Shown: positions 1 through 10,204, counted from the first letter of the stretch. The stretch: DNA of 64,000 bases from Pandoraea oxalativorans (GCF_000972785.3 NZ_CP011253.3:5208001-5272000); one strand, 5' to 3'. Notes: a model not told the origin generated them from the letters alone. Numbers and translations are program-made.

Positions 1-24
1 TCGACAGACCGTTGCGCGAATCGC

Positions 25-417
25 TTACTCAGCGACTTCCGGCGCTTCCGTGTCGACTTCCGGACGATCCAGCAGTTCGACGAAAGCCATCGGAGCGTTG
101 TCACCCACGCGGAAACCCATCTTCAGGATACGCAGGTAGCCGCCCGGACGGTTGGCAAAACGCGGGCCGAGTTCGTTGAACAGCTTCGTGACCATTTCAC
201 GATCGCGCAGGCGGTTGAACGCCAGACGACGGTTAGCGACGGAGTCCTTCTTGCCCAGCGTGATAAGGGGCTCGACGACCTTACGCAGTTCCTTGGCCTT
301 CGGCAGCGTGGTCTTGATGGCTTCGTGCTGGAGCAGCGAATTCGACATGTTACGCAGCATGGCCAGACGGTGGCTGCTGGTACGGTTCAGTTTACGCAAA
401 CCATGACGGTGACGCAT
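25..417 (-). CDS. rplQ: 50S ribosomal protein L17
   Basis: L17 is a large-subunit protein near the exit tunnel. The 130-codon frame begins [17 protein letters not shown], the conserved L17 N-terminus, and ends in a short acidic tail ([10 protein letters not shown]). An AAGGAAAGT ribosome site lies just before the ATG. It is the last gene of the alpha cluster (rpsM-rpsK-rpsD-rpoA-rplQ), 152 bp after rpoA, and is co-transcribed leftwards. Nothing is unusual; the downstream end of the operon lies outside the window. Confidence 0.97.
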   Translation of the reverse strand: MRHRHGLRKLNRTSSHRLAMLRNMSNSLLQHEAIKTTLPKAKELRKVVEPLITLGKKDSVANRRLAFNRLRDREMVTKLFNELGPRFANRPGGYLRILKMGFRVGDNAPMAFVELLDRPEVDTEAPEVAE

Positions 418-569
418 TTTTACTTTCCTTTAAACAGAGTTTTCGACCAAGCTCTTCTATCGGTGACAACCACCGCGGGCCGGTACCTTCGCTATCGGCC
501 GTATCGGACATGCCGACGTGCCGCACTTACGTAGCAACACGGCCGCCCGAAGGCGGCCATGTCGTTACA

Positions 570-1547
570 TTACTTCTCGAGACCGGCCGGCGGCCAGTTT
601 TCGAGCTTCATGCCGAGCGTGAGACCACGCGAGGCAAGCACTTCCTTGATCTCGTTGAGCGACTTGCGACCCAGATTCGGGGTCTTGAGCAATTCGTTCT
701 CGGTACGCTGGATCAGGTCGCCGATGTAGTAGATGTTTTCGGCCTTCAGACAGTTGGCCGAACGCACCGTCAACTCGAGATCGTCCACCGGACGCAGCAG
801 GATCGGATCGATCTGCGGCGCACGCGACGGCGCTTCGCTGGCGGCTTCCGTGCCTTCCAGCGCAGCGAACACCGACAGTTGGTCGACGAGGATGCGAGCC
901 GATTGACGAATCGCTTCTTCCGGCGACACCACACCGTTGGTTTCGATGTTCATCACGAGCTTGTCCAGGTCCGTACGCTGTTCCACACGGGCCGACTCGA
1001 CCGCGTAGCTCACACGCTTGACCGGCGAGAACGACGCGTCGAGGACGATACGACCAATAACCTTGGCCGATTCGTCGCCATAACGGCGCACGTTACCCGG
1101 GACATAACCGCGACCCTTTTCGATCTTGATCTGAACGTCGAGCTTGCCGCCCTTCGCCAGATGCGCGATCACGTGATCGGGGTTGATCAGTTCCACATCA
1201 TGCGGCACCTCGATATCCGAAGCGCGCACCACACCTTCACCATCCTTGCGCAGCGTAACGGTGACTTCGTCACGGTTATGCAGCTTGAACACGACACCCT
1301 TGAGGTTCAGCAGGAAGTTGACGACATCTTCCTGGACACCATCGATGGTGGAGTATTCATGCACAACGCCAGCAATCGTCACTTCGGTCGGCGCGTAGCC
1401 CACCATCGATGACAACAGCACGCGGCGAAGCGCGTTGCCCAAGGTGTGGCCATAGCCACGTTCGAACGGCTCCATCACGACTTTGGCGTGATGCTCACCG
1501 ACCGGCTCAACCGCAATAATCTTGGGCTTCAACAAACTGGTTTGCAT
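570..1547 (-). CDS. rpoA: DNA-directed RNA polymerase subunit alpha
   Basis: The alpha subunit forms the dimer that nucleates core RNA polymerase assembly, and its C-terminal domain contacts UP elements and activators. I start at [16 protein letters not shown] because it matches the family N-terminus and has a GGAAACCT site directly upstream; the open frame runs 24 codons further up without family similarity. The 325-residue length is typical. The N-terminal domain carries [15 protein letters not shown], and the C-terminal domain carries [18 protein letters not shown] and [18 protein letters not shown]. It lies between rpsD and rplQ. Confidence 0.97.
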   Translation of the reverse strand: MQTSLLKPKIIAVEPVGEHHAKVVMEPFERGYGHTLGNALRRVLLSSMVGYAPTEVTIAGVVHEYSTIDGVQEDVVNFLLNLKGVVFKLHNRDEVTVTLRKDGEGVVRASDIEVPHDVELINPDHVIAHLAKGGKLDVQIKIEKGRGYVPGNVRRYGDESAKVIGRIVLDASFSPVKRVSYAVESARVEQRTDLDKLVMNIETNGVVSPEEAIRQSARILVDQLSVFAALEGTEAASEAPSRAPQIDPILLRPVDDLELTVRSANCLKAENIYYIGDLIQRTENELLKTPNLGRKSLNEIKEVLASRGLTLGMKLENWPPAGLEK

Positions 1548-1653
1548 AGGTTTCCTTTTCAATACCCTCGGCTCGTTACACCGATAAGGCTGATGGGTGA
1601 CAACCTGCACGGAACGCAAAACGCGCCGTGAGGCGCGTCAAGCATCATACGGA

Positions 1654-2277
1654 TTAACGCGAATACAATTCGACGATCAGGCTTTCGTTGATGTCGCCCG
1701 CGATATCGCTACGTTCCGGCAGTGCCTTGAAAGTGCCTTCCATCTTCTTGGCGTCAACCGAAACCCAGATCGGGAAACCGACTTGCTCAGCCAGCGTCAG
1801 CGCTTCTTGAATACGCACTTGCTTCTTGGCCTTTTCGCGAATGCTGATCACGTCGCCGGCCTTGACCTTGATCGACGGGATGTTCGAAACGACACCGTTC
1901 ACCACGATGGCCTTGTGGCCAACGAGTTGGCGCGCTTCAGCGCGCGTCGAACCAAAGCCCATGCGGTACACGACGTTGTCCAGGCGCGACTCGAGCAGTT
2001 GCAGCAGGTTTTCACCCGTGTTGCCCTTGACGCGGTCGGCTTCCGCGAAATAACGACGGAACTGACGCTCAAGCACGCCGTAAATACGCTTGACCTTCTG
2101 CTTTTCGCGCAGCTGGTTGCCGTAGTCCGACGTACGAGCACCCGACGTGCGGCCATGCTGACCCGGCTTGCTATCCAGCTTGCACTTGTCGGCGAGCGAG
2201 CGACGTGCGCTCTTCAGGAAGAGGTCAGTACCTTCACGACGGGAGAGTTTGGCCTTCGGGCCGATATAACGTGCCAC
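1654..2277 (-). CDS. rpsD: 30S ribosomal protein S4
   Basis: S4 is a primary 16S rRNA-binding protein and, in enterobacteria, the translational repressor of the alpha operon. The 207-residue protein begins [16 protein letters not shown] and contains the S4 RNA-binding domain ([34 protein letters not shown] split across the centre), ending in LIVELYSR. It is 152 bp downstream of rpsK. That gap holds hairpins and an extended -10 promoter, so rpsD-rpoA-rplQ can probably be transcribed separately from rpsM-rpsK. Confidence 0.97.
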   Translation of the reverse strand: MARYIGPKAKLSRREGTDLFLKSARRSLADKCKLDSKPGQHGRTSGARTSDYGNQLREKQKVKRIYGVLERQFRRYFAEADRVKGNTGENLLQLLESRLDNVVYRMGFGSTRAEARQLVGHKAIVVNGVVSNIPSIKVKAGDVISIREKAKKQVRIQEALTLAEQVGFPIWVSVDAKKMEGTFKALPERSDIAGDINESLIVELYSR

Positions 2278-2329
2278 GGTTGTTCCTTTATCTCAAAATT
2301 TGACGCAGCGAACTTTGTCCACTACGCAA

Positions 2330-2394
2330 GTCCGGTACCAATGTACCGGACGGTGGTCTTAGAAATTACTACGCGCACGGCCGAGACCGTGCGC
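2330..2394 (-). promoter_or_regulatory. two hairpins in the rpsK-rpsD gap
   Basis: Two perfect inverted repeats lie in the leader of rpsD: GTCCGGTAC/GTACCGGAC (2330-2338 and 2343-2351, 4-nt loop) and GCGCACGG/CCGTGCGC (2373-2380 and 2387-2394, 6-nt loop). Neither is followed by a U-run, so they look like leader structure rather than terminators. S4 control is an inference from the E. coli alpha operon. Confidence 0.5.
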
Positions 2395-2403
2395 GAACCC
2401 GCG

Positions 2404-2412
2404 ATTATAGCA
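2404..2412 (-). promoter_or_regulatory. extended -10 promoter before rpsD
   Basis: The minus strand reads TGCTATAAT, a perfect -10 hexamer with the TGn extension, just downstream of the rpsK stop. No good -35 is present, as expected for an extended -10 promoter. It would drive rpsD-rpoA-rplQ. Confidence 0.6.
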
Positions 2413-2429
2413 GGATTTTCTGAAGCGTC

Positions 2430-2834
2430 TTAGATACGACGACGCTTCGGCGGGCGGCAGCCGTTGTGCGGGACCGGCGTCACGTCCGAAATGGCCGTGA
2501 TCTTGATACCCAGCGCATTCAGCGCACGAACCGCGGATTCGCGACCCGGGCCCGGGCCCTTGATGCGAACTTCGAGGTTCTTCACGCCGTATTCCAGTGC
2601 CACGCGGCCAGCCGACTCAGCAGCAACCTGGGCAGCGAACGGGGTCGACTTACGCGAACCCTTGAAGCCCTGGCCACCCGACGTCGCCCATGCCAGCGCA
2701 TTGCCCTGACGATCGGTGATCGTGATGATGGTGTTGTTGAACGAAGCGTGGACGTGCACGACGCCTTCTGCAACGCTCTTCTTGACCTTCTTGCGAACGC
2801 GCTGCGAAGCGGCGTTGTTCTGTTGCTTAGCCAT
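2430..2834 (-). CDS. rpsK: 30S ribosomal protein S11
   Basis: S11 lies on the platform of the small subunit near the E-site codon. The 134-residue protein contains [25 protein letters not shown] in its centre (broken here as the classical S11 motif) and ends [18 protein letters not shown], the diagnostic basic C-terminus. The N-terminal lysine-rich extension ([13 protein letters not shown]) is usual for proteobacteria. It lies 17 bp after rpsM in the alpha cluster. Confidence 0.97.
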   Translation of the reverse strand: MAKQQNNAASQRVRKKVKKSVAEGVVHVHASFNNTIITITDRQGNALAWATSGGQGFKGSRKSTPFAAQVAAESAGRVALEYGVKNLEVRIKGPGPGRESAVRALNALGIKITAISDVTPVPHNGCRPPKRRRI

Positions 2835-2851
2835 GAGTTCCTATCCTCTGG

Positions 2852-3217
2852 TTACTTCTTCAGCGAGACGCCGGCCTTACGCGGGCCCTTACGGGTACGC
2901 GCATTGGTACGGGTACGCTGACCGCGAAGCGGCAAGCCCTTGCGGTGACGCATACCACGATAGCAGCCCAGGTCCATCAGGCGCTTGATGCTCATGGTCG
3001 TTTCACGGCGAAGGTCGCCCTCAACCGTCAGTTGACCAACTTGATCACGCAACTTTTCGAGATCAGCGTCGTCGAGGTCCTTGACCTTCTTCGAGTGAGC
3101 CACACCGGCGGCATCGCAAATCTGGCGAGCGCGCGTGCGACCGACACCGTAAATAGCCGTCAGGCCAATGACAGTGTGCTGGTGGTTCGGGATGTTAACC
3201 CCTGCGATACGAGCCAT
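2852..3217 (-). CDS. rpsM: 30S ribosomal protein S13
   Basis: S13 sits in the head of the 30S subunit and forms inter-subunit bridges. The protein is 121 residues, starts [19 protein letters not shown] and ends [18 protein letters not shown] plus a short tail, both diagnostic. It contains the helix-two-turn-helix region with [17 protein letters not shown]. It is the first gene of the alpha cluster, 35 bp downstream of rpmJ, so transcription may continue from the spc cluster. Confidence 0.97.
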   Translation of the reverse strand: MARIAGVNIPNHQHTVIGLTAIYGVGRTRARQICDAAGVAHSKKVKDLDDADLEKLRDQVGQLTVEGDLRRETTMSIKRLMDLGCYRGMRHRKGLPLRGQRTRTNARTRKGPRKAGVSLKK

Positions 3218-3252
3218 TCGTAATTCCCCAACTAAATAGCGTTAAAGGCCGA

Positions 3253-3369
3253 TTAGCCCTGACGTTGCTTGTGGCGCTGATCGGAACTGCAGATCACGCG
3301 GAGCACGCCTTTGCGCTTCACAATCTTGCAATTGCGGCACATGCACTTAATAGATGCCAAAACTTTCAT
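3253..3369 (-). CDS. rpmJ: 50S ribosomal protein L36
   Basis: This small gene encodes 38 residues. Reading the minus strand from the ATG at 3369 gives [15 protein letters not shown], then [23 protein letters not shown] and a TAA stop at 3253. The zinc ligands Cys11, Cys14, Cys27 and His33 of the zinc-binding (C+) type of L36 are all present. An extra cysteine at position 9 is not in the versions I remember from related genera. It lies between infA and rpsM, its normal place at the end of the spc cluster. Confidence 0.95.
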   Translation of the reverse strand: MKVLASIKCMCRNCKIVKRKGVLRVICSSDQRHKQRQG

Positions 3370-3388
3370 GACAATTCCCTCTCTCTAA

Positions 3389-3607
3389 TCACTTCGCCCG
3401 GAAGACGATCCGCGCACGCGACAGATCGTAGGGCGTCAACTCTACCGTCACCTTATCTCCGGGGAGGATGCGAATGTAGTGCATCCGCATCTTGCCTGAG
3501 ATATGACCAAGTACTACATGACCATTTTCCAGCTTTACCCGGAAGGTGGCATTGGGGAGGTTTTCAACGACCTCACCCTGCATTTGAATAACGTCGTCTT
3601 TCGACAT
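3389..3607 (-). CDS. infA: translation initiation factor IF-1
   Basis: IF-1 binds the A site of the 30S subunit during initiation. The 72-residue protein is a single OB-fold (S1 domain): [19 protein letters not shown], then [17 protein letters not shown] and [13 protein letters not shown], all characteristic. Position between secY and rpmJ is the common arrangement in Burkholderiales. The gene is 12 bp downstream of secY and probably translated from the same message. Confidence 0.97.
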   Translation of the reverse strand: MSKDDVIQMQGEVVENLPNATFRVKLENGHVVLGHISGKMRMHYIRILPGDKVTVELTPYDLSRARIVFRAK

Positions 3608-3619
3608 GATCCTGGATGA

Positions 3620-4957
3620 TCAGCGAAGCGTCATGTTATTGCCGCCCTTGAAATTCGCCTTGCGGAGCAGCGACTCATATTGTTGCGACATCACATACGA
3701 CTGCACTTGCGCCATGAAGTCCATCGTCACCACCACGATAATCAGCAGTGAGGTTCCACCGAAGTAGAACGGGACATTCCAGCGCAACACCAGGAACTCA
3801 GGCAGCAAACACACCAAGGTGACGTAAGCTGCACCGGCCAGTGTCAATCGCGTCAGGATCTTATCGATATAACGCGCGGTCTGGTCGCCCGGACGGATGC
3901 CCGGAACAAACGCTCCGCTCTTCTTCAGGTTCTCGGCGGTCTCCTTGCTGTTGAACACCAGAGCGGTGTAGAAGAAGCAGAAGAACACGATCGCCAGTGC
4001 GTAGAGCATCACGTAGATCGGCTGCCCCGGCGACAACTTCGCCGCGATATCCTTGAGCCAGCGCGCGTTATCACCTGCGCCGAACCAATTCGCGATCGTT
4101 GCCGGGAACAGGATGATCGACGATGCAAAGATCGGCGGAATCACGCCTGCCATATTCAGCTTGAGCGGCAGGTGCGAAGCCTGACCACCGTACACCTTGT
4201 TGCCGACCTGACGCTTCGCGTAGTTCACCAGGATCTTGCGCTGACCACGTTCGACGAAAACGACGAAGAACGTCACGAGCACCACCAGGGCACAGATCAC
4301 GATCGCCGAGAACGGACCGATCGAACCGGTACCGACCAACTCGAACAAACCACCCACAGCGTTCGGCAAACCTGCCGCAATACCGCCGAAGATGATGATC
4401 GAAATGCCGTTACCGAGACCGCGTTCGGTGATCTGCTCACCAAGCCACATCAGGAACATCGTGCCGGTCACGAGCGTGATCACCGTCGTCAGGCGGAACA
4501 ACATGCCCGGATCGACGACGAGCCCCGGCTCGCTCTCCAACGTCACCGCGATTGCAGCTGCCTGGAAGAGCGCAAGCACCACCGTGAAATACCGGGTGTA
4601 CTGCGTGATCTTGCGTTGTCCGGCCTGGCCTTCCTTACGCAATGCTTCCAGTTGAGGCGAAACCATCGCCAGCAACTGCATGATGATCGACGCCGAAATG
4701 TACGGCATGATCCCCAGCGCGAAGATCGTGAACCGCGACAACGCACCGCCAGAGAACATGTTGAACATGCCCAGGATCCCGCCCGACTGGCGCTGGAACA
4801 ACTGCGCCAGCTGATCGGGGTCGATGCCCGGCACCGGGATATGCGCACCAATACGGTAGACGATCAACGCCAGCAGCAAGAAAACCAGCCGCCGGCGCAG
4901 ATCCGCATACTTCGGGCCCTGCGTACCAGGCTTAGCGAGATTAGGAGACTTGGCCAA
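3620..4957 (-). CDS. secY: preprotein translocase subunit SecY
   Basis: SecY is the membrane channel of the SecYEG translocon. The 445-residue protein has ten hydrophobic segments, beginning after [18 protein letters not shown], with the plug region [11 protein letters not shown] and cytoplasmic loops such as [10 protein letters not shown]. The start codon is TTG at 4957 ([11 protein letters not shown]), supported by a GGAG site eight bases upstream; no in-frame ATG fits better. It lies between rplO and infA in the spc cluster, as is usual. Confidence 0.96.
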   Translation of the reverse strand: MAKSPNLAKPGTQGPKYADLRRRLVFLLLALIVYRIGAHIPVPGIDPDQLAQLFQRQSGGILGMFNMFSGGALSRFTIFALGIMPYISASIIMQLLAMVSPQLEALRKEGQAGQRKITQYTRYFTVVLALFQAAAIAVTLESEPGLVVDPGMLFRLTTVITLVTGTMFLMWLGEQITERGLGNGISIIIFGGIAAGLPNAVGGLFELVGTGSIGPFSAIVICALVVLVTFFVVFVERGQRKILVNYAKRQVGNKVYGGQASHLPLKLNMAGVIPPIFASSIILFPATIANWFGAGDNARWLKDIAAKLSPGQPIYVMLYALAIVFFCFFYTALVFNSKETAENLKKSGAFVPGIRPGDQTARYIDKILTRLTLAGAAYVTLVCLLPEFLVLRWNVPFYFGGTSLLIIVVVTMDFMAQVQSYVMSQQYESLLRKANFKGGNNMTLR

Positions 4958-4980
4958 TGATGGCTCCGGGGTGTCCTAAC

Positions 4981-5415
4981 TTACTCTGCGACCGAACCGC
5001 CAGCCGCTTGAATGGCGGTGAGCGCACCCTTGGTGACGCCCAGACCCTTCACAACGACCTTGCGGGTGATCTCGCCAGCGGCGATGATCTTGGCCGAAAG
5101 CGACAGCTCGCTCACCAGACCGGCCTGCTTCAGAACCAACAGATCGATCTCGTCGACCGGCAGGTTGTTCAGGTCCGACAGGCGAACTTCGCCCACGAAA
5201 CGACGCGTCAGCGACTTGAAACCACGCTTCGGCAGACGACGTTGCAGCGGCATTTGACCGCCTTCGAAGCCCACCTTGTGGAAGCCACCCGAACGCGACT
5301 TCTGACCCTTGTGACCACGGCCGGCGGTTTTACCCAGACCCGAACCGATGCCACGGCCGACGCGGCGCTTAGCGTGCTTGGCGCCTTCTGCCGGCTTAAT
5401 CGAATTCAATTCCAT
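4981..5415 (-). CDS. rplO: 50S ribosomal protein L15
   Basis: L15 is a late-assembly protein of the large subunit that binds 23S rRNA. The 144-residue protein starts [20 protein letters not shown], then [20 protein letters not shown], which is the glycine-rich, basic N-terminal region typical of L15. The globular C-terminal half follows. It is 23 bp upstream of secY and 11 bp downstream of rpmD. Confidence 0.97.
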   Translation of the reverse strand: MELNSIKPAEGAKHAKRRVGRGIGSGLGKTAGRGHKGQKSRSGGFHKVGFEGGQMPLQRRLPKRGFKSLTRRFVGEVRLSDLNNLPVDEIDLLVLKQAGLVSELSLSAKIIAAGEITRKVVVKGLGVTKGALTAIQAAGGSVAE

Positions 5416-5426
5416 TTTGCCCTCGC

Positions 5427-5609
5427 TCAGTCGACGATCTTCACAAGGTACGAGACCTTGTTGATCATGCCCCGCACAGCGGGCGTATCCTGCAACTCGC
5501 TGACCGAATTGAGGCGACGCAGGCCGAGGCCCTTCACGGTGGCGCGATGTTCTTCGCGCGTACCGATCAGGCTCTTGACCAGCTTAACTTTCACAGTTTG
5601 CTGCGACAT
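5427..5609 (-). CDS. rpmD: 50S ribosomal protein L30
   Basis: L30 is a small protein of the large subunit. I use the ATG at 5609 ([17 protein letters not shown]), giving 60 residues, the normal size; a GTG three codons upstream is in frame but the AAGGGTGAT site is better placed for the ATG. The motif [19 protein letters not shown] is characteristic. It lies in the conserved order rpsE-rpmD-rplO. Confidence 0.96.
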   Translation of the reverse strand: MSQQTVKVKLVKSLIGTREEHRATVKGLGLRRLNSVSELQDTPAVRGMINKVSYLVKIVD

Positions 5610-5620
5610 ATTGATCACCC

Positions 5621-6139
5621 TTAGCCGAGGATCTCTTCCACCGACTTGCCACGCTTAGCGGCGATGTCAGCAGGAGTCGATTGTTTCTTCAGGCCGTCGA
5701 GCGTGGCGCGGACCAGGTTGTACGGGTTCGTCGAGCCAAGGCTCTTCGTCACCACGTTGGTCACGCCCATCACCTCGAACACCGCGCGCATCGGGCCACC
5801 GGCGATCACGCCGGTACCGTCCTTCGCCGGCGACATCAGGACGCGCGAGGCGCCATGCTGGCCGAGAACGTTGTGTTGAAGGGTGCCGTTCTTCAGAGCA
5901 ACCTTGAACATATTGCGGCGGGCTTGTTCCATTGCCTTTTGAACAGCAACCGGGACTTCCTTCGCCTTGCCCTTGCCCATGCCGATGCGGCCATCGCCGT
6001 CACCAACCACGGTCAACGCGGCAAAACCGAGAATACGGCCACCCTTCACAACCTTCGTGACACGGTTGACCGCGATCATCTTCTCGCGAAGGCCGTCGTC
6101 GCGTTCGTCAGCCTGAACTTTCGCTTGCATCTTTGCCAT
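5621..6139 (-). CDS. rpsE: 30S ribosomal protein S5
   Basis: S5 lies at the back of the small subunit and affects decoding fidelity and spectinomycin binding. The 172-residue protein has the double-stranded RNA-binding-like N-terminal domain ([19 protein letters not shown]) and the C-terminal domain with [18 protein letters not shown]. The loop [13 protein letters not shown], where spectinomycin resistance changes arise in other species, looks wild-type. It is 13 bp downstream of rplR. Confidence 0.97.
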   Translation of the reverse strand: MAKMQAKVQADERDDGLREKMIAVNRVTKVVKGGRILGFAALTVVGDGDGRIGMGKGKAKEVPVAVQKAMEQARRNMFKVALKNGTLQHNVLGQHGASRVLMSPAKDGTGVIAGGPMRAVFEVMGVTNVVTKSLGSTNPYNLVRATLDGLKKQSTPADIAAKRGKSVEEILG

Positions 6140-6152
6140 GACGGATCCTTAC

Positions 6153-6518
6153 TTAGAACTTGAGGCCGGCTTCACGGGCTGCGTCGGCGAGAGCCTTGAC
6201 GCGACCGTGATAGCGGAAGCCCGAGCGGTCGAAAGACACGCTTTCGATGCCGGCAGCCTTCGCCTTTTCGGCGATACGACGACCGATCAACGCAGCAGCG
6301 GCAGCGTTGCCACCCTTGCCTTCCTTGTCGCCCAGTTCCTTGCGCACTTCGGCTTCCAGCGTCGAAGCGCTGGCCAGCACTTGCGTGCCGTCTTCCGAGA
6401 AAACTTGCGCGTAGATGTGCACGTTGGTGCGATGCACGGAAAGGCGATGCACCTTCTGAGCTGCCAGCTTGATACGAGTCTGGCGAGCGCGGCGCACACG
6501 TGATTGTTTCTTGTCCAT
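6153..6518 (-). CDS. rplR: 50S ribosomal protein L18
   Basis: L18 binds 5S rRNA together with L5 and L25. I choose [19 protein letters not shown] at 6518 because it matches the family start; three further codons lie upstream in frame. The 121-residue protein contains [18 protein letters not shown] and ends [21 protein letters not shown]. Position rplF-rplR-rpsE is conserved. Confidence 0.96.
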   Translation of the reverse strand: MDKKQSRVRRARQTRIKLAAQKVHRLSVHRTNVHIYAQVFSEDGTQVLASASTLEAEVRKELGDKEGKGGNAAAAALIGRRIAEKAKAAGIESVSFDRSGFRYHGRVKALADAAREAGLKF

Positions 6519-6529
6519 GTTTCGCACCC

Positions 6530-7063
6530 TTACTTCTTCTTGGTTTCCTTGAGGATCACCGTCTCGTCCGCATAGCGGACACCCTTACCCTTGTAGGGCT
6601 CGGGCGGACGGTAACCGCGAACTTCCGCAGCCACTTGTCCGACGCGTTGCTTATCAACGCCTTTGATGATGATCTCCGTCTGCGTCGGGGTCTCGACCTT
6701 CACGCCTTCCGGCATGGCATGCACAACATCGTGCGAGAAACCCAGCTCAAGCTTCAGTTTGTTATCTTCAGCCTTGGCACGGTAACCCACGCCAACGAGT
6801 TGCAGCTTCTTCTCGAAACCCTTGCTCACACCGGTCACCATATTGTTGACCAGTGCACGTTCCGTACCATACAGCGCATTCGCTTCACGGCTTTCGTCAG
6901 CCGGGGCGAAGGTGATGGTGCCGTCTTCAATCTTGACGTTCACAAGGGCGTTCACGCCACGGGTCAGCGAACCCAGGGCACCCTTGACCGTCAGCACATT
7001 GCCAGCCAGCGTTGTTTCAACGCCCTTCGGCAGTGCAATGGGACTCTTACCTACTCGAGACAT
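6530..7063 (-). CDS. rplF: 50S ribosomal protein L6
   Basis: L6 binds 23S rRNA near the sarcin-ricin loop and the factor-binding site. The 177-residue protein starts [16 protein letters not shown] and has two related domains; the second carries [20 protein letters not shown] followed by [13 protein letters not shown], the standard C-terminal signature. It is 15 bp downstream of rpsH and 11 bp upstream of rplR. Confidence 0.97.
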   Translation of the reverse strand: MSRVGKSPIALPKGVETTLAGNVLTVKGALGSLTRGVNALVNVKIEDGTITFAPADESREANALYGTERALVNNMVTGVSKGFEKKLQLVGVGYRAKAEDNKLKLELGFSHDVVHAMPEGVKVETPTQTEIIIKGVDKQRVGQVAAEVRGYRPPEPYKGKGVRYADETVILKETKKK

Positions 7064-7078
7064 TTCAACTCTCCTCGG

Positions 7079-7474
7079 TTAGGCCACGTAGCAGATGACT
7101 TCGCCGCCCACGCCAGTGGCGCGTGCCTTGCGATCCGTCATCACGCCCTTCGGGGTCGAGACGATTGCAACGCCCAGGCCATTCATGACCTGCGGGATAT
7201 CGTTGCGGCTCTTGTACACACGCAGACCCGGGCGCGAAACGCGCTCGAGGCGCTCGATCACCGGACGGCCAGCGTAGTACTTCAGTGCGATGTTCAGCAC
7301 CGGCTTGGTTTCTTCTGCTTCAACCGCGAAGCCTTCGATGTAGCCTTCGTCCTTCAGGACCTTGGCGATCGAGACCTTCAGCTTGGACGAGGGCATCTTC
7401 ACCGATGCCTTCTCAACCATCTGAGCGTTGCGGATGCGAGTCAGCATATCGGCGATAGGATCGCTCATGCTCAT
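7079..7474 (-). CDS. rpsH: 30S ribosomal protein S8
   Basis: S8 is a primary 16S rRNA-binding protein and the translational repressor of the spc operon in E. coli. The 131-residue protein starts [18 protein letters not shown], a strongly conserved N-terminus, and ends [20 protein letters not shown] followed by [11 protein letters not shown]. It lies between rpsN and rplF. Confidence 0.97.
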   Translation of the reverse strand: MSMSDPIADMLTRIRNAQMVEKASVKMPSSKLKVSIAKVLKDEGYIEGFAVEAEETKPVLNIALKYYAGRPVIERLERVSRPGLRVYKSRNDIPQVMNGLGVAIVSTPKGVMTDRKARATGVGGEVICYVA

Positions 7475-7487
7475 GGTGCTTCTCCTA

Positions 7488-7793
7488 TTACCAGCTTGCT
7501 TTGGTCACGCCCGGGATTTCGCCACGGAAGGCGATTTCACGGATCTTGTTACGGGCCAGGCCGAATTTGCGGAACGTGCCGCGCGGACGACCGGTCAGCT
7601 CGCAACGATTGCGTTGACGCGTCGGGTTGGCGTTACGCGGCAGCTGTTGCAGCGCCAGGCGTGCTTCATAACGCTCGTCTTCCGACTTGCTGGTGTCTTC
7701 GATGATCGCTTTGAGGTCAGCACGCTTGCCAGCGTACTTCGCCGCCAGACGGGCGCGCTTCTTTTCGCGTTCGATAAGTGCCAGTTTAGCCAC
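7488..7793 (-). CDS. rpsN: 30S ribosomal protein S14, zinc-independent form
   Basis: S14 is a head protein of the small subunit. At 101 residues it is the long, zinc-free form: the C-x2-C pairs of short S14 proteins are absent. Diagnostic segments are [20 protein letters not shown] and [19 protein letters not shown], ending [11 protein letters not shown]. It is 7 bp after rplE. Confidence 0.97.
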   Translation of the reverse strand: MAKLALIEREKKRARLAAKYAGKRADLKAIIEDTSKSEDERYEARLALQQLPRNANPTRQRNRCELTGRPRGTFRKFGLARNKIREIAFRGEIPGVTKASW

Positions 7794-7800
7794 GATTACC

Positions 7801-8340
7801 TCAGTTACGGAACGGGAATTTGAACGCCGACAGAAGAGCCTTGGCTTCTTCGTCAGTCTTCGCAGTCGTCGTGATGCTGATGTTCAGACCACGCAGTGCG
7901 TCGATTTTGTCGTATTCGATTTCGGGGAAAATGATCTGCTCTTTCACACCGATGTTGTAGTTGCCACGACCGTCGAACGCACGACCCGAAATACCACGGA
8001 AGTCACGCACGCGCGGCAGAGCCACGGTGATGAAACGATCCAGGAATTCGAACATACGTTCACCACGCAGCGTCACCATCGTACCGATCGGGTAACCTTC
8101 GCGGATCTTGAAACCGGCAATAGCCTTGCGAGCCTTCGTCACCACCGGCTTTTGACCGGCAATCTTCGTCAGGTCGCCAACGGCGTGCTCGATGATCTTC
8201 TTGTCAGCGACGGCTTGACCAAGGCCCATGTTCAGGGTGATCTTGGTGATGCGCGGCACTTCCATCACGGACTTGTAACCGAACTGCTTGGTGAGCTCGG
8301 CGACAATCTTGTCCTTATAGAATTCTTGCAAACGGGCCAT
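7801..8340 (-). CDS. rplE: 50S ribosomal protein L5
   Basis: L5 binds 5S rRNA and contacts P-site tRNA and the small subunit. The 179-residue protein contains [18 protein letters not shown], the [20 protein letters not shown] segment and the C-terminal [20 protein letters not shown], all typical. It lies between rplX and rpsN with short spacers on both sides. Confidence 0.97.
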   Translation of the reverse strand: MARLQEFYKDKIVAELTKQFGYKSVMEVPRITKITLNMGLGQAVADKKIIEHAVGDLTKIAGQKPVVTKARKAIAGFKIREGYPIGTMVTLRGERMFEFLDRFITVALPRVRDFRGISGRAFDGRGNYNIGVKEQIIFPEIEYDKIDALRGLNISITTTAKTDEEAKALLSAFKFPFRN

Positions 8341-8353
8341 TATCTATACTCCC

Positions 8354-8662
8354 TTAGGCACCGACGACCGCACCGGTCGTCTTGAGGAAGCGGACCTTCT
8401 TGCCGTCTTCGACCTTGATGCCCACGCGCGACGGCTTGCCATTGGCATCCACCAGCGCCACGTTCGAAACGTGGATCGGCATCGTCTTGTCGACCACGCC
8501 ACCTTGCGTACCCTTCATCGGGTTCGGCTTGACGTGCTTCTTGGCGACGTTCACGCCTTCGACGACCAGCTTGTCACCATCAACGGCCAGAACCGTGCCA
8601 CGCTTGGCCTTGTCCTTACCCGTCAGAACGATGACTTGGTCACCCTTACGAATCTTGTTCAT
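8354..8662 (-). CDS. rplX: 50S ribosomal protein L24
   Basis: L24 is an assembly-initiator protein that binds the 5' part of 23S rRNA. The 102-residue protein begins [20 protein letters not shown] with the KOW motif, followed by [20 protein letters not shown] and [18 protein letters not shown]. It lies 11 bp after rplN. Confidence 0.97.
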   Translation of the reverse strand: MNKIRKGDQVIVLTGKDKAKRGTVLAVDGDKLVVEGVNVAKKHVKPNPMKGTQGGVVDKTMPIHVSNVALVDANGKPSRVGIKVEDGKKVRFLKTTGAVVGA

Positions 8663-8673
8663 GTGTCGGCTCC

Positions 8674-9042
8674 TTACAGCACTTCCGGGGCCAGCGACAC
8701 GATCTTCATGAAGCGTTCGGTACGCAGTTCACGCGTAACCGGCCCGAAGATACGGGTGCCGATCGGCTCGAGCTTGGTGTTAAGCAGCACGGCGGCATTG
8801 CCGTCGAATTTGACCAGCGAGCCGTCCTGGCGACGCACGCCCTTGGCGGTGCGCACGACCACTGCGTTGTAGATTTCGCCCTTCTTGACGCGACCACGCG
8901 GGGCAGCATCTTTCACGCTGACCTTGATGATGTCGCCAATGCCGGCGTAGCGACGCTTGGAGCCGCCCAGCACCTTGATGCACATCACTTCGCGCGCACC
9001 GGTGTTGTCGGCTACTTCGAGCCGGGTTTCAGTTTGAATCAT
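8674..9042 (-). CDS. rplN: 50S ribosomal protein L14
   Basis: L14 contributes to inter-subunit bridges with the small subunit. I start at [20 protein letters not shown] (9042); the 22 upstream in-frame codons have no family similarity. The 122-residue protein ends [19 protein letters not shown], typical of L14. It is the first gene of the spc cluster: a 265-bp gap separates it from rpsQ and holds a strong promoter. Confidence 0.97.
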   Translation of the reverse strand: MIQTETRLEVADNTGAREVMCIKVLGGSKRRYAGIGDIIKVSVKDAAPRGRVKKGEIYNAVVVRTAKGVRRQDGSLVKFDGNAAVLLNTKLEPIGTRIFGPVTRELRTERFMKIVSLAPEVL

Positions 9043-9245
9043 GGTGTTATCTTCCCAACTTAATCCGACACATAAGCGTCGGTCAGTCTTGGTCCCCGTC
9101 AGCACCAAAGGGTGCCGTTTGGGTTGAGTCGTTCAAAAGTGGACAACTTTGCTACCTCACCCGGACTCATAGAGGATACGAGTCGGCCTCGGAAGCCATC
9201 CACTCCCTTGCGAAACCAAAGACCGGTTTTAGCGAAAGAAGCGGA

Positions 9246-9283
9246 AAGTCCAGAATTATACAATGATAATTCTGGACTTGCAA
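9246..9283 (-). promoter_or_regulatory. spc-operon promoter inside a palindrome
   Basis: On the minus strand, TTGCAA (9278-9283), a 17-bp spacer and a perfect TATAAT (9255-9260) form a strong sigma-70 promoter about 210 bp upstream of rplN. Perfect 14-bp inverted arms (9246-9259 and 9266-9279, 6-bp centre) overlap the -10 and spacer. The rest of the 9043-9307 gap shows only a small GCACC/GGTGC hairpin. Confidence 0.8.
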
Positions 9284-9307
9284 GTCAAGCCTTCGCTTCA
9301 GCCTACC

Positions 9308-9580
9308 TTAGATGATGCGGGCAGCTTCCACGAGACGGGTAACCGTCCAGGCCTTGGTCTTCGACAGCGGGCGGGATTCTTGAATCTCGACCAGGTCGCC
9401 TTCCTTGTACTGGTTGGTTTCGTCGTGCGCGTGATACTTCTTCGACAGCACGATGTACTTGCCGTAGAGCGGGTGCTTCATTTGACGCTCGATCAGCACG
9501 GTAACCGTCTTATCCATCTTATCGCTGGTAACGCGACCCGTGAGGGTGCGCTTCAGCGAAGTCTTAGCGGTATCGTTCAT
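9308..9580 (-). CDS. rpsQ: 30S ribosomal protein S17
   Basis: S17 is a primary 16S rRNA-binding protein with an OB fold. The 90-residue protein contains [20 protein letters not shown] and [19 protein letters not shown], then a short C-terminal tail. Its ATG overlaps the rpmC stop (ATGA), so the two are translationally coupled. It is the last gene of the S10 cluster. Confidence 0.97.
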   Translation of the reverse strand: MNDTAKTSLKRTLTGRVTSDKMDKTVTVLIERQMKHPLYGKYIVLSKKYHAHDETNQYKEGDLVEIQESRPLSKTKAWTVTRLVEAARII

Positions 9581-9771
9581 TTCTGGCTCGCCTTCTCAGT
9601 CAACACGGTACGCACACGCGCGATGTACTTGCGCACCTTTTTCAGCTGGCTGGTATTGCTCAGCTGTTGGGTGCCTTGCTGCATGCGAAGACCGAATTGG
9701 GCCTTCAACAGATCCGACAGTTCCTTGTTCAGGCCGTCGGCATCCTTGGCACGAAGTTCGGATGCTTTCAT
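9577..9771 (-). CDS. rpmC: 50S ribosomal protein L29
   Basis: L29 sits beside the exit tunnel where trigger factor and SRP dock. The 64-residue protein starts [20 protein letters not shown], forms two predicted helices, and contains [20 protein letters not shown]. It overlaps rpsQ by four bases and follows rplP by 14 bp. Confidence 0.96.
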   Translation of the reverse strand: MKASELRAKDADGLNKELSDLLKAQFGLRMQQGTQQLSNTSQLKKVRKYIARVRTVLTEKASQK

Positions 9772-9785
9772 TTCAAATTCTCCCT

Positions 9786-10202
9786 TCAGGCGCCAAGGCG
9801 ACGTACAAAGAACGTCGTCTGAATCGGCAGCTTAGCGGCAGCCAGGCGGAACGCCTCGCGTGCCAGCGCTTCATCCACACCGTCCATTTCGTACAGCATC
9901 TTGCCCGGTTGAATCTCGGCGACGTAGTACTCCGGGTTACCCTTACCGTTACCCATACGCACTTCTGCCGGCTTTTGCGAGATCGGCTTATCCGGGAAAA
10001 TACGAATCCAGATACGACCACCGCGCTTGATGTGGCGGGTCATGGCACGACGAGCAGCTTCGATTTGACGAGCCGTCAGACGACCACGACCGACCGCCTT
10101 CAGGCCGAATTCGCCGAACGACACTTCGTTGCCACGGGTGGCGACGCCAGTGTTACGGCCCTTCTGCTCTTTGCGATACTTTCTGCGTTTCGGTTGCAGC
10201 AT
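9786..10202 (-). CDS. rplP: 50S ribosomal protein L16
   Basis: L16 organises the A-site tRNA region of 23S rRNA. The 138-residue protein begins [19 protein letters not shown] and contains [19 protein letters not shown] and then [20 protein letters not shown], all classical. The start is 2 bp after the rpsC stop, so coupling is likely. Confidence 0.97.
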   Translation of the reverse strand: MLQPKRRKYRKEQKGRNTGVATRGNEVSFGEFGLKAVGRGRLTARQIEAARRAMTRHIKRGGRIWIRIFPDKPISQKPAEVRMGNGKGNPEYYVAEIQPGKMLYEMDGVDEALAREAFRLAAAKLPIQTTFFVRRLGA

Positions 10203-10204
10203 GA

